Positions 23,808 to 35,809 of a DNA stretch of 64,000 nucleotides are shown here, piece by piece. Source of the stretch: Dipteris shenzhenensis (taxonomy: Eukaryota; Polypodiophyta; Polypodiopsida; Gleicheniales). Each line of letters opens with the position of its first letter. Positions within the stretch are counted from its first letter, which is position 1. Below the pieces are notes generated by a model. That model searched no databases. It worked only from the letters and a program-made list of their open reading frames with translations, and had not been told where the DNA came from. Position numbers and translations under genes: made by a program. Location: assembly GCA_047967505.1 (NCBI GenBank), contig CM106538.1. One strand, given 5' to 3'.

Positions 23808-24362
23808 TGTTAGATATGCTCAATGCCCCACCCTCTTGGTAACCACCAGTGGTCCAAGGTGCTCAAGTTGTAAGGCCCCCATATGAGGAGAAGCCATGTG
23901 TTAGTGGATCCTGACTTGCATGTCATATGAGGTCTATCACGATGGGATCATTGATGGTAGAAAGGTGATCTATGTGAGTCTAGCCTATGGGCTAGGCAAG
24001 GTAGTTAAGCTGATAGCACAATGAGGCACATTGTCTTGATAGGCGACGGTATAGGGAATATTCCTTGAATATTCCATGGACGACTAGTTGGTTCCACCGA
24101 CTAGGTTGACTGGTTGGCTCCACCGACTAGGTTGACCAGTCAGCTCCACTAACTAAATTGATCCAACTACCGCCCTCATAGCTATAAAGAGGCGACCTTC
24201 CTAGTCCATTAAATTAGATCAGACCTTCTAGCTAGTAGCTCTTCACCTACTATCTGTCTAGATCACCATCTAAGCTCCACTGTGGGAGCGCACGGGTGGA
24301 TGGACCCATCATCTGTACTACATCAGTATTGAAGGAAAATTTTGTTAGTCTCTAGTTTAACA
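23808..24362 (+). repeat. 5' LTR of copia D
   Basis: Starts TGTTAGATATGCTCAATGCC and ends TAGTTTAACA. It is 555 bp, shorter than its relatives because about 50 bp near the 3' end (the CTATGTACTCTCTATTC region) is missing. The primer site TGGTATCAGAGCC follows at 24363. Confidence 0.9.
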
Positions 24363-24375
24363 TGGTATCAGAGCC
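24363..24375 (+). other. primer-binding site of copia D
   Basis: TGGTATCAGAGCC directly follows the LTR and matches the initiator-methionine-tRNA primer site of plant copia elements. Confidence 0.9.
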
Positions 24376-24433
24376 TAGGCGACTCTAAGGATCGAAGAGT
24401 AGAAGAGAGGCGAGGGCTTCAACAGCATACAGA

Positions 24434-27016
24434 GTGATGGCATCGGGAAACGGCTCAAGTTCAGCAGCTGCAGCGACAATCCAGGCGTTGAGGATTGGCC
24501 CACCAGCCTTCATTGAAGGCAAGCTAGATGGTATGAGCTACACGCTGTGGAAGTTTAAAATTACTGCTATTTTGGATTCGTATGAGCTTTTAGAGATAGT
24601 ACTGGGGACTGCTGAACCAGAACCAGAAGAAACCCCCGACCTAGCAAATGCGGGGAGAATGATACCTCCTAATGCTGACCTTCTACGAGCTTGGAAATGT
24701 AGGAACGCAGATGCTTTATGTGCCCTGGTTACAAGTACTACTATTAGTGTTTTGACCTTGATTCAACATACATCTAAGGCATTTATGGCCTGGAACATAT
24801 TGAAGAGTCAATATGAGATGCGGAATTAGACAAGGATCTAGAACCTAGAGAATCAGCTCGCAGCTGAGAAGTTTAATGAAGGAGAGACAGCGGAGGCGTT
24901 CATAACCTGAATAAAAAATCTGCATGACCAGATGGCTGGTGCTGGGATACAAAATACTAGTGAAGAGCTAGCTCGACGGTGTCTCCAGATATGTCCACCA
25001 AGGTTTGATGGATTGGTAATAGCGCTTAACACTCAGGTGAGACCCCAACCATTGACATTTGAGGATTTTTGTGCTTTACTTATATGGAGGAGAAATTGAG
25101 GCTTAAAGCTCAAGATGGAGGTGGCAATGGGGATGCTGCATTCTCTGCCACTGTGAAAGGCAAAGGTGGTTCCTCTACTAATGGTGATAAAAGGAAGAAG
25201 GGTGGCAAGAAGAAGTTTTAGGGGGAATGCTTCTATTGCAAGAAGAAGGGTCATGTTATTTTTACACTACGGAAGTAGAGTTGGATCTATTTTTTGCCAT
25301 TGAGGAAGAGTGTTCCTTAGTTCAAGAAGCTTCAACCAATGATTCATGGGTGTTGGATAGTGGTGCCTCCCATCACATGACCTACAAGAAGGGTCTATAT
25401 TGTTCCATGAGATGGGGAGGTGTATGTTGAAAGGTGCTAAACTGCCAAACCACTTTTCGGCTGAGGCTATCAATACTACGGTTTACATCCTTAATCGTAG
25501 CTATACAAAGGCAGTCGAAGGAAAAACACCACATGAGGCTTACAACAGTAAGAAGCCATCTTTCTCCAACTTCAAGATGTTTGGGTGTGAATGTTATGTG
25601 CATGTACCAGGAAGAGAGAGAAACAAGCTACAACCAAAAAGCACCAAATGTATCTTCTTAGGCTATTGTGATGAGAAGAAAGCCTATAAGTTGTATGACC
25701 AAGAGGCGAAGCGAGCAGCGATGTGGTGTTCAGGGAGCAGCCACATGCAGTGGAGGCAGAGAAGAGCTCTTCCACTTTATCATCAAGCGAAGAGGTAATT
25801 CACCATGGACCTCTCCCAGGAGCTATAAAGGAGGAGGAAATATTAGATGATGAAGGTACAAGTCACCAACCTATTGTTACACCACTAGAAAAGCCATTGC
25901 TATGATGGGTAAGGTAGCTCTACGACCATGACAACCAGATGCCTATGTCTATTAGGCAGCATGCAGATGGACCAAGGCGGTCTCAGAGAATCTAGGAGCA
26001 AAGGAGGGCTTCTACTCACATAGTCAATATGGCCTTGATGGTTGAGATTATTGCAAAAGTAAAGGAGCTTGTGAGTTTGGAGGAAGGACTTGCAGACCAA
26101 GATTGGAAGAACGCTGTGCAAGTAGAACATGACAGCATCATGAAGAATGAAACTTGGGAGTTGGTAGATCGACCACCTAACAGAAGGGTTATTGGCACCA
26201 AGTGGGTTTGGAAGGTAAAGTACAAGATGTGCCTCAGTATGTGTACAGAAAATTGTTCTATATGTGGATTATCTCCTCATTACAGGTGACTATGAAGACA
26301 AGATCCAACAGACTAGAAAGGTGTTGAGCACTGAGTTTGAGATGACAGACTTAGGCTTGATGCACTACTATTTGGGGATTGAAGTCTGGCAAGAGCCAGG
26401 CAAGATCTTCATCTCTCAGCAGAAATATGCAAGGGAGATCTTGAAGGCATTTGGTATGTCCGAGTGCAAGGAGATAGCTACACCTATGGAGGTGAATGCA
26501 AGGATATCTATGGAGGATGCCTCACCACCGCACACATCGGGAGGTGCAGGAAGTTGGTCAGTCGTATCATCTATTTGTGCAACACCAAACCGGACATCAG
26601 TTTTACTATTGGCGTTTTGAGCAGGTTCTCCAATAAGCCTCGAGAGAATCATTGGAATGCAGGGATGCAGGTGCTCAGGTATGTGAAGCGCACTCTTGAT
26701 TATGGCATCACCTATGGTACGAGCACTTCCTAGGCTGGACATTGTGACTCAGATTGGGGCTGGAGATGTTGATTCTAGGAAATCAGTTTCTGGATATTGT
26801 TTCTCTTTAGGTTCAGGTATCTTCTCTTGGATCAATAAGAAACAACCAACAGTGGCATTGTCCTCTACCCAGGCTGAGTACAAGGTAGCATGTTTTGTTG
26901 CATGTGAAGCAGTGTGGCTGAGGAGGATCTTATGGCACACCGGAGTGCAAGAGGATGAGGCAATTGTGCTGAGGTGTGACAATCAAAGTTGGAGGACAGC
27001 CTCGTGGAGTGTGTGA
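24434..27016 (+). pseudogene. copia D gag-pol, internally deleted
   Basis: Gag starts near 24434 (MMASGNGSSS) and runs with stops to a CFYCKKKGHV zinc-knuckle part (about 25229) and protease WVLDSGASHHMT (about 25347). The next residues jump straight to the end of the integrase core (MLKGAKLPNHFSAEAINTTV, from about 25427), so most of the integrase is deleted at about 25408. RT starts with TWELVDRPPNRRVIGTKWVW (about 26152), then jumps at about 26225 to a YVDY version of the catalytic YVDD (about 26258), losing the palm core. RNase H (SGYCFSLGSGIFSWINKKQPTVALSSTQAEY) ends at about 27000 with no 3' LTR. Two deletions and loss of the 3' end make it non-functional. Confidence 0.85.
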
Positions 27017-27060
27017 CTAATCAAGGCAACACGGTCCTCTATGAGTGGTATGTGATTGAT

Positions 27061-27205
27061 GTAGGCCTACATGCATGTTCTACATGCAAGTTCTACATGC
27101 AACTCCTACATGCTCCTCCTACATGCATGTTCTACATGCAAGTCCTACATGCAACATGCAACTTGCAACTCCTACATGCAACTTCTAGATGCAAGTTCTA
27201 CATGT
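27061..27205. repeat. TACATGCAA minisatellite
   Basis: A degenerate tandem array of about 10-bp units of the form (T)CTACATGCAA / CTCCTACATG, directly after the truncated copia D. In plus frames it gives repeated Cys-Thr-His-Met peptides, which are artefacts. Confidence 0.9.
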
Positions 27206-27352
27206 AGAGAGAGAATGTCTTACAATTCCTATATTCAGAGAGATAAGCTCTCCAACTTGTATAAATAACCCATAATGGAATGAATCCCACACTCTTTGGG
27301 GCATTGTGTTGCTCTACTTTGGTATTCCAAGCAATTGTCTACAAGTGTCCGT

Positions 27353-27473
27353 GCTACCTTGCACTCCACATCCAAAAGCATGTCCTAACCTTGCAACTCC
27401 TCCTCCCCTCTCCTCCAACCTTGCACTCCACATCCAAAAGCATGTCCTAACCTTGCAACTCCTCCTTCCCTCT
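27353..27473. repeat. tandem duplication of a roughly 61-bp unit
   Basis: The unit beginning CCTTGCACTCCACATCCAAA occurs twice (about 27357 and 27418), joined by CTCCTCCCCTCTCCTCC-like sequence. Confidence 0.85.
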
Positions 27474-27572
27474 GTGAAGATAGTGGGAGAGAGGGAAGGA
27501 GTCTCACTTACAGCTTTCTCACATGCACAATGGGGGAATACACACAAAGGTGGAGGCTGAAAACAGTTTTAC
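27474..27572 (-). repeat. copia A/B/C-family LTR fragment
   Basis: On the minus strand this matches the last 100 bp of the TGTTGAGATATC-family LTR: AACTGTTTTCAGCCTCCACC through TCCCCCATTGTGCATGTGAG to CTATCTTCACA. Only the 3' end is present, so it is a remnant. Confidence 0.85.
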
Positions 27573-30004
27573 CCACATTAAGCTATCTTTAAATCTTACA
27601 ATAATTTCTCAGAGGACTAGGTTGGAACTAATTAATGGGAATTTCCCATTTTTTGCTATATGGGGGACATATTCATATTGCAATAGCTTATTTGTGCTGG
27701 TACTTTGATTGCTCACATTGCCATGATATAACTTAGATATAAGGCAAAGTTCTTAGATAAAAGTTGATACACAATACAAAGGATCGTAATTACTACATGC
27801 ATTCCATGGCCTTATTTTTGGCTTCTTTGCCACAATTCCTTTCTTGAGATATAGTATGGTTAATGGTCAAGGAGAGTTGCAAGATTCACACAAAAAGTGC
27901 ACTCAGGTAGACTCAATGAGATGCTAGATTCTTTGCAACATTTTTGCCCACTTAAATGGGGTGGGCCTCTTGGTTATATATACACACAAAATACTGGTAA
28001 TGGCCACAAACTTTTTGATAGTGTTTGAGACAATGGGTGATACTATCCTTACTATCCTTTCTATTTTTCATGCATTAGAAAAGCTCTGTCTATAATATCT
28101 AATGCATTCACAAAGGCATGAAAATCAAGCATCCAATCTGGTGGTTGCAATACTGGTTATTCAACTAGAATTTTTTTAAGGATTAAAATGTTTGTTCTTG
28201 TTATGCCTTGTATATATCTATTATGTCCATGTCGACAGTGGCATGTGGAGGCATTTATTCTCCTAAAATGGATGCTATATTTATTGAAATTGGAGGATGA
28301 CATCCCTATGATGATAAAACACAAGATCAAAGAGATTTGCTTCAAAATCAATAGATGAGTGAATATGATCTACATGCACAAGTGACAAAACCAATGGTGG
28401 TTTCTAAAAAATTGTGACTAAAAGCGCAACCAAATAAGGCCAAAATTTCTCTACATGGTGGAAGAGGTTAATGGGAAGCTATAGGGACTGAATTTAGACA
28501 TCCCATTCAGATACGACTCTCTTGTATCAGATGAAACAACTATCAATGATCTCATGAACCATCAGTACTTACTAAGAAAGAAGTTGATCCATAGGGTAGG
28601 GTCACATTTACAATATTGAGACAATATTCATTGTCATAGCAAAGTAAAAAACTACATGAAATAATAGACATCTATCCAAGAATGTAAACTGTGTACACAA
28701 AAGTAGATAGGAGCTAAGCATAAAGTTTCTACTAAATTGTCCTACATTTAGACTCTATAGTGCCCCCTATTGATCTCTATTGGGCTTGGAGGGTCACATA
28801 GTGAAAAGCATAGGATCAACTCCTTGTCAAGGACAATGAGCCATATGTACAGAACTTGGAGCAAGAAAATAGTCATGTGGTGAGTAGCCACTAGAGCAAT
28901 AAATCATGGGAGGAAGAGTAGCCACTAGAGCAATAAATCATGGGAGGAAGGTTGAAGCCACCCAATGTGAGTTTTTAGCCACAAATTAGTTGAACTCTAA
29001 ACTCCAAGAGCTCACCAAACAAGTCATTTAGATCCAACCCAAAGCTGAGCACTCACAGTCCAAGGCTTGCTACTTGCTACAACATCAAGTATCGACCAAC
29101 AAAGTAGCCACTACAAGAGCGAGTGTCAATTAAAAAGCTTCATGCAACAAAGCAAAAGCCAAGGACAACAAGAAGATGAGCCTCACCATGATCTCCATCC
29201 AAGATGTTCGATAAATAGTGAAAGCTATAGGCATATTCATATATCATAAGCCCTAAAAGAATAACCTAAAAATAGATAACCACAACTTAATGCTAAGACG
29301 TGACCATTAAAACCCTTGCACGATCCCCATAAAGAGAAAAATCACTCATCGAACACCTAGGCTTGTCTCTGGAAGGCCAAAAATGGATGCATGAAGATGA
29401 GCCTTGGAGAAGAAGTCGCTCTATCAAGCTATGGCAACAAATGAGGTTTCAACTAGCTGAAGGGGTTCCAAATCCATCAAGGAATCTATACAAAGTTTTG
29501 GTTATGGTAACGAGAATCATTTTCATACTCTTTGTGATGCAGACAAAGTTTTTGCCTAATAATGGAGTGAGTATGAGCAGAGAGTCAAGGAAGAATGCTC
29601 CACCATTGTCAGCTATTTTATCCTGGAACCAAAGCTGTGCAATAATAAGAATAAATAAAAGGGGTGTTTAGTAGTCATTATGGAGGTAAGGCCCTAAAAG
29701 TTATATTGCTATAGGAAATTAATTGCTATTTCATTAAACTTTTAATCACCCATTTCTTGGACCATGTCCTGGACATTAGTGACATGGCTCCATATAATTT
29801 ATCTTGACAGCATCAAATATCGTTGAGATGGAGGGGTCAAACAAAGTCAAGGGGCATCTATTCTCCAAGATCTCTAACATATAGGTAATGAATGTTGCAA
29901 TAAGAGCAAACCATGCTAGGGTCTCTTGGGTTAGCATAGAATGAAGGGGTGAGTATGCTTGTGAGTACATGGTAGTTAACATGGGTAGTTGGGCTACAAC
30001 TACA
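27573..30004. other. 2.4-kb region without recognisable genes
   Basis: AT-rich, with no reading frame carrying a recognisable domain on either strand. One 34-bp tandem duplication (GAGTAGCCACTAGAGCAATA...) lies at 28882-28949. The open frame 29363-29671 has no family motif and is not called. Confidence 0.5.
28882..28949. repeat. 34-bp tandem duplication
   Basis: Two identical or near-identical copies of a unit beginning GAGTAGCCACTAGAGCAATA start at 28882 and 28916. Confidence 0.9.
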
Positions 30005-30010
30005 CCCAGG

Positions 30011-30263
30011 GGGGCCACTATGTACAAACACCATATAGCATGTGCGATCAAGGGGTATTAGAAAAAACCCCCACCTATGGGTTTTTATAACCTATATACA
30101 CCCCTTTTGTAAAATTTAAGATGATTAAAGTATCCCTTATGTATGAAAATTCACTTCTTGAATTAAAAAATCGCTAATGTTTGTATATTTTCTGTAACCC
30201 CATAAAAATATAAAACCCCTTTTGTTGATCGCACGTGCTATCTTACATATTTCTTAGTGACCC
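30011..30263. mobile_element. MITE-like element, copy 1
   Basis: About 253 bp, without coding capacity, with short inverted ends GGGGCCACTA and (reverse complement) GGGTCACTA. The whole sequence is homologous to 52311-52567, including the AAAAAACCCC, TACACCCCTT and AATATAAAACCCC blocks, which shows a mobile repeat. A target duplication is not clear. Confidence 0.65.
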
Positions 30264-30453
30264 AAGTCTTTATGTTATGTAGAGGAGTCTTTTTCAATTT
30301 AGAGGATTCTAAATTTATTCAAATTTTCTTGAAAAGTGCATATAAAATGAGTTTTGGAGAGCATAGTAGTCTAAAATTAGTGAAATATGTGTTATTAGTC
30401 TCCTTGATGCTTGCATGTTTGGTTTCAAGCTTTGTCTTTATGTGAAGAAACCA

Positions 30454-30454
<1 letters not shown>

Positions 30455-30491
<37 letters not shown>
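30455..30491. repeat. (GA)n microsatellite
   Basis: About 18 GA dinucleotides, at the position corresponding to the pyrimidine-rich LTR end of the adjacent minus-strand TRIM remnant. Confidence 0.95.
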
Positions 30492-30496
<5 letters not shown>

Positions 30497-30605
30497 CACA
30501 TGATATAGCTACCTATACATCATGTTGTATTGAACATAATCATGAATATATACATGAGAACCCCTTAGCATTAGGGTTAGGGTTTTCCCCTAATGCCCAA
30601 GTATT
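30492..30605 (-). repeat. TRIM-like LTR remnant (minus strand)
   Basis: The reverse complement carries the same blocks as 22984-23159: AAACCCTAACCCTAA, GGTTCTCATGTATATATTCA, GATTATGTTCAATAC and TCATGTGCAATCC. The TGTTGAGG start is not preserved. Confidence 0.75.
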
Positions 30606-30952
30606 CTCGAATTGAGGCTCCCTTAATCCTTGCAAGTGTGTGTCTTTTTCTCTTCAAGGGCATTGTTGATGTACATTTTTGAGTGAAGGGATCATGATGG
30701 AGAAAATAAAGATTGATGCCATTTAGAAGATGGAGTCATTGTATGGAAGCAAGCTTTCTTGTTTGCAAGATTTCTAAGTCTCTATAAGAGGTTCATCAAG
30801 AAGCTAGCTAAGTGGCCAAACTACTGCATAACAACATACAATGCAAGAAACAAAGTTCAAATGGAACAATGAATGAGTCGAATCATTTTCAAATTCTATA
30901 AGAGATGGTAGTGAAATCACCAATACTCACAAAACCTATTGGAACAAGATTT
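30606..30952. other. spacer
   Basis: No gene or repeat recognised in these 350 bp. Confidence 0.45.
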
Positions 30953-32345
30953 TGCATGTGCATGTTGATGCATTGGGGATGGCAATTTGATCAATTTTGA
31001 TTCAATCCGAAGGGAGCATGCACATGCATTGGGGATTGCAATTGGGTCAATTATGATTCAATTTGAAGGGAACGTGGATGACCCAATCTCTTTTGCAAGA
31101 CAAATGTTATCGATTGTAGAAAATAAATACTCCATAACTAAATGAAAAGACCTAGGAATGACACACAATGTTCAAAGGTTTTGGCACTATTTGCTAGGCA
31201 ATCCTTTCTTGCTAGGCAATTATTTCATCTTCTTTATGGATCATTGAGCATTGTTATAATCGATTAATAAAACATTTATGAAACTTAGATGATAAGTGGA
31301 TGCTTCTATCGTGCAGGAGTTCATTTTCAAGATAATTCATGAGCTTGGTTCCCCTTGGATTCATCTCATCGTGGGGTAGATTATTAATCTCACACTAAAG
31401 ATCAAAGATCCAAAGAGGATGTCGATGATAAGCTACCCCCAATGCAAGGTTGTTTTGCTGTGTCGATGTGTGAAGACAAGCACGAAGAAATCATTTAGTA
31501 TCTCCCCACATCAATATTCCTTTATAGTGCTTCAACAGATGAGAGGTGAAAGAATGCACTTAAATTCTAGAACTATACATGGATCACAAAAACCTTTATG
31601 ATATGATCCTACAAAGATGCAACCTTCCACATAACAAGATGATAGTAATGGTGGTTGCAGGTCATCCAACGAGTGCAAAGAGTCCATTTCTCAACGAAAG
31701 CCACAATGAGGAGGATATTGAATGCTAGGTTGTGGTGGAGTACAATATATGCAAATGTAACAAAGCATTACAAAAGGTGTGATAAAGGCTAGCAAGTGGG
31801 TAAACTAAAGGTTGAATATCATATGCCACTCAATCCCACATAGCCATGGGAACCCTTTCAATAGTTGGGCTTAGATTTCATAGGTCCATTCAATGTTGCA
31901 ATGCATCCAAGTGGAAATAACTACATCATTGTGGCCACCGAGTATGTACCCAAATGGTCTTAAGCAAAGGCTTTAAGAGACAACAAAACATCAAGATTCT
32001 TTTGTGAGAATATCATATGCAAGTTAGGATGCCCTATTTAATCAAGGGGTTCACTCCAAATTATGTGATTTGTGTAAGTTGGGCATACTCAGCGAAACCA
32101 TTTTCAAAGAAGTTATAATGGTCGAGATATCCAAGATTGAGGCTACCAAAGATATTCTTAAGCCTATCACTTTGCATAATCTTTGATCACTCATTATTTT
32201 GACTAGCTACTACATGCAATTCACTAAGGATTTCACTAGAGTCAGTAAGCCACTTTATGAATTAACAAGAAAATAAACTTGCTTTCTATGGAATGAGGAA
32301 TGAGCACAACCATTTTTAGAACTCAAAGACCATGATGTGAAAATG
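30953..32345 (+). pseudogene. Ty3/gypsy RT/RNase H-integrase remnants
   Basis: Heavily decayed gypsy pol. RNase H pieces are DPISFA (about 31080), FWHYLLGN (about 31180) and a FMDH-ALL block (about 31234), with an internal roughly 63-bp duplication near 30955-31078. An integrase-like region follows with LGLDFIGPFNVA (about 31866), YIIVATEYVPKW (about 31921) and a CKLGCPI block (about 32018). A separate RT-RNase H junction piece (YYMQFTKDFTRVSKPLYELTRK, about 32207-32272) lies downstream, so at least two fragments are juxtaposed. Many stops; no coding function. Confidence 0.65.
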
Positions 32346-32604
32346 CACATTTTATAAGCCTCCATGCAAAAGTAAAGGGATGGATAGGTACATATATAGA
32401 CCACGAATTCAAAAAAAAGAATTTTTATGGACTATATTGACAACGATATACATGAATTGAAAATGAGATGGTTTACAAATGATTGAAAATGAATATTGCA
32501 TGACTTCAGGATTGGAATTTTATGTGTGTCTAGATGCATATACTATAGCTTATGGTGCCATCTACCATGCTCATATGACATTGCCATTGCTAAAATGTAG
32601 CGTT

Positions 32605-32816
32605 TCATGCATGCACAAAACATATAGAGATCCAATATCACTATGTGCATGAATTGATTGAGGACGGGATAGTGGAATTGGTCTACTATCCAATAGAGCA
32701 AAATGGAGCAGATATCTTCACCAAGGCACTTAGGAAGGATTAGCTTTAGGGTCATCTTCAAAGACTCAGCTTTGGGCTGAGAAGGTAGTTCACCTACGGG
32801 TGGACATTGAGGGGGG
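32605..32816 (+). pseudogene. copia F, last part of RNase H
   Basis: Remnant of the copia RNase H end (QYHYVHELIEDGIVELVYYP, then EQNGADIFTKAL), with stops in GKDQLQ at about 32741 and 32747, followed by a GGACATTGAGGGGGG polypurine tract and an LTR. It is nearly the same as the fragment at 10553-10741. Confidence 0.75.
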
Positions 32817-33411
32817 TGTTAGATATGCTCAATTCCCCACCCTCCTGGTGACCACCAGTGGTCTAAGGTGCTCAAGTTGTAAGGCTCCCATATGAGGAGA
32901 AGCCATGTGTGAGCCTGAGACACTGGATGGATCCTGACTTGCATGTTAGATGAGGTCTATCAATGAGACCATTGATGGTAGAAAGGTGATCTATGTGAGT
33001 CTAGCCTATGGGCTAGGGACGGTAGGTAAGCTGGTAGCACAACGAGGCACATTGTCTTGATAGGTGACGAAATAGGAAATATTCCTTGAATATTCCATGG
33101 ACGACTAGTTGGTTCCACTGACTAGGTTGACTTGTCGGCTCCACTGACTACATTGATCTGACTACCACCCTCATAGCTATAAAGAGGTGACCTTCCTAGT
33201 CCATTGTATCAAATCAGATCTTCTAGCTAGTAGCTCTTCACCTAGTATTTGTCGAGATTGCCATCTAAGCTTCACTGTGGGAATGCATGGGTGGATGGAG
33301 CCATCATATGTACTACATCAGTATTGAAGGAAAATTTTGATCGTCTCCAATTTGCTATGTACTCTCTATTCTTTGTTTAGTTTTTGTTTCGCTGCGCCGT
33401 GTAATTTAACA
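32817..33411 (+). repeat. 3' LTR of copia F
   Basis: Starts TGTTAGATATGCTCAATTCC and ends GTAATTTAACA, 595 bp. The polypurine tract lies directly upstream. Confidence 0.9.
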
Positions 33412-33800
33412 AAGGACAAAATCTACAAACGGTATCCAAATTCCTTGGCAATCTCACACATAGCGACTCGCAGCTCACGACTTGCAACTCAACAGACAGC
33501 CGCATTCTTCAACATAGACTACTAGGCTTGGCTCAACAGACATGATTAATCAACAATGCCTTCGAACAAGGTGGAAACAAGCAACAGATGACTAAAGAAA
33601 CACATGATATGGGCACAAAAAATATGGCCATCTTGATAGCTTTCGCTACCACAGCACGTCTAGCTCTAAAAAGGACCTGACATGGGATGACAGTGTGACC
33701 TCCTATGACCAACATAGCTTCTACAGAGCTTCTATGCTTCTACACACTCAACAATAATGACTGACTATATGGTGTTAGTCGTTGCAATGGTTAACAGTTC
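33412..33800. other. spacer
   Basis: No gene recognised. It lies between the copia F LTR and the gypsy LTR region. Confidence 0.45.
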
Positions 33801-34584
33801 ATGTACCATGATTAAGCAAAGATGTAGGAGAGAGTGTAAGGAGTAGCATATGATAACTACCTTGGAGCCAAATAGGCCCAAGTGGTTGTAATACGAGAGG
33901 AGAGACGTACATGAGAATACAAGGGTTAGCCCTCCCTTCAAAAAGTGGATATGTAAGAAAGGTCAAAAGTTTGACTTTGTTCTTCATTGTCTACTAGCAA
34001 GATTTGGAATAGAAGCTCTCTCCTTCTCCTCATTCTCTTGCAGTGAGTCTTCTTGCTCTTTCTTGCTAAGTTGTCTTGTGTTTGCCACTCTTCCTTTCCC
34101 TCGATCTTCTCTCTGTCATGCTCTCATTCCCTTTCACCTCCCTTCTTCCCTCTCCTCTCTCCCCTCATGGAATCACTTGCACATGATCCGGTAGATGCTA
34201 TCGGGGGAATGCACCACTTAGAAACCCTATGTATCATGTGTGTTCAAGGGATATTAAAAAAACCCTTATCTACAATATTTCCCCCAATAAACCCACCCCT
34301 CTTTACTTATGAACTAATGGATTTTTTTCAAAATTGCAATTTAAAATCCCTCTTGGTATTGTAATCCTGTTAATTTTTTTTTGAAACTTGAATTAAAATA
34401 CCCCTCCTTTTAAATGCACATGGTACACTAAAATTTTGTGAGTGAACCCCTTGAGTAGATGCTTGGGTGACACAAGCAGCTAGTTTGTGCACACGAAGCT
34501 CTCAAAAGGAGTTGTTTGAGAGAAGAGACTTTGATGGCATTCCCCCAGGATCCCCATGACATGTGAGTCACCATCGACTTCACA
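33801..34584 (+). repeat. gypsy-type 5' LTR (left edge uncertain)
   Basis: Inferred from the primer site at 34590: the LTR should end at ACACA-type sequence near 34584 (CTTCACA). The left boundary was not identified. The segment has pyrimidine-rich leader-like sequence (about 34015-34170) and a probable MITE insertion at 34203-34452. No matching 3' LTR is in the window. Confidence 0.4.
34203..34452. mobile_element. MITE-like insertion (weak)
   Basis: A roughly 250-bp AT-rich non-coding piece with G-rich inverted ends (GGGGGAATGCACCA at the left; the reverse complement of the right end reads AAGGGGTTCACTCA). It contains an AAAAAAACCC block like those at 30011 and 52311. The end match is imperfect, so this is tentative. 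Confidence 0.35.
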
Positions 34585-34589
34585 TTTTT

Positions 34590-34607
34590 TGGTGCTATTG
34601 TCGGGGA
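34590..34607 (+). other. gypsy primer-binding site (tRNA-Asp type)
   Basis: TGGTGCTATTGTCGGGGA is a decayed form of TGGCGCCGTTGCCGGGGA, the site used by many plant Athila/Tat-type gypsy elements, which is complementary to aspartate tRNA. The three differences are all C to T. About 280 bp of leader follows before the putative large transposon. Confidence 0.6.
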
Positions 34608-34887
34608 GTCCAAGGTATGTTTCCTTATTGCATAGGCTTTCTATCATTATTCTCTCATTTCAAAATTCTTCTAGCTTATCTAGAGGTGTTCTTAGTGGAG
34701 AATAAGCTGGTTTTTCAGGAGAAAAGTGTGAGTTATGGAGTAGGAAAAGTAGAAACTACCACTTCTATCCATAGAGTATAACATTTGAGCTTATTTTTTT
34801 ATGTTTTTTTTTGTCACATTGTAGGAATAGCTAGTAGGGATGATTGCAAAAGTGTGTGTGGTGTCACATCTCACTTATAAACACTAA

Positions 34888-34917
34888 AGGGAAGTAGCAA
34901 GCTAAGGGTGTCCACTT
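34888..34917 (+). repeat. left terminal inverted repeat
   Basis: Thirty bases whose reverse complement recurs at 49183-49212 with two mismatches. The core, shared exactly, is GTAGCAAGCTAAGGGTGTCC. A weaker similarity (CACTTATAAACAC against CACTAATTCAAACAC) extends outward for about 25 bp. Confidence 0.7.
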
Positions 34918-35680
34918 TTTGTTCACTCCCCAATCCTTAGGAGGTGGAAAAACAAGCTTTTTAGCACACAAAAATGCAAATCTCACCTACTTCCCTATGG
35001 ATCTAGTCTTTGAAGTCTTCTGACACAACATCACACTTGCTATTGTGCACACAATCGTATAGTCTGATCGAAAATTTGATGCACACACAAAAAATTTCTT
35101 TGTGTCACACGGCATGGTTCCAGGGTGGTCACATGTTTGTCACGAACAGAGAGTGTCATATTAAATTCTAAATTTCTCACTCATTTTAGATTAAATGTTA
35201 TTGAAACTTTGTAAGTGGTCTCTTTGCATTATGTAGAGCTTAACTTGATTTATTGGTAATTTTTTGAATGATTTATCTAATTATAAATAATTATTTATAA
35301 TAAATAAAGTCATAAAATACATGCATTTTAGTAGCACACCACATTTTTTAAGTATTTTGAATAATTAAGCAAATCCAATTCGATGGAAGGCTAGTAGGCA
35401 CATAAGGGTGTGTGGTTGAATCATCAAATCCCAAATCCAACGGTTAGATTTAGGAAGATTGAAGTTTAATTTTTACTTTTACTCCTTAGGGGATCAATAA
35501 AGAATATTAAAAATAAATCTAGTAATTCTCAAACATAACCAAACATTTAAAAAATGTCAATATTTTTAGTCCTCTGCATGATGAATAAGAGGAAAAAATT
35601 TTGGTTAAATTTGAGTAAGGGAAACATACGATATGCCCTCCAACAATTAAATCTCCCTTTTGTGGGGGAAAAAGGGCCAC

Positions 35681-35724
35681 CCAAGCCTAATACCAAGACA
35701 AGGTAAGCTTGGTATTAGGCTTGG
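35681..35724. repeat. perfect 17-bp hairpin
   Basis: The arms CCAAGCCTAATACCAAG (35681-35697) and its exact reverse complement (35708-35724) are separated by a 10-base loop, ACAAGGTAAG. Confidence 0.9.
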
Positions 35725-35809
35725 TGAGGTAGGTTAGGAGCATCACCGACCCTAGTGGCAAGCCTTTGGAGTCTGCATGCTGCCCATGTGGAAGGCTGAG
35801 TCATCAAAA

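Noticed and set aside
29363-29671. 102-residue open frame as a gene
   Set aside because: No recognisable domain or other gene signal, in a region without other genes.
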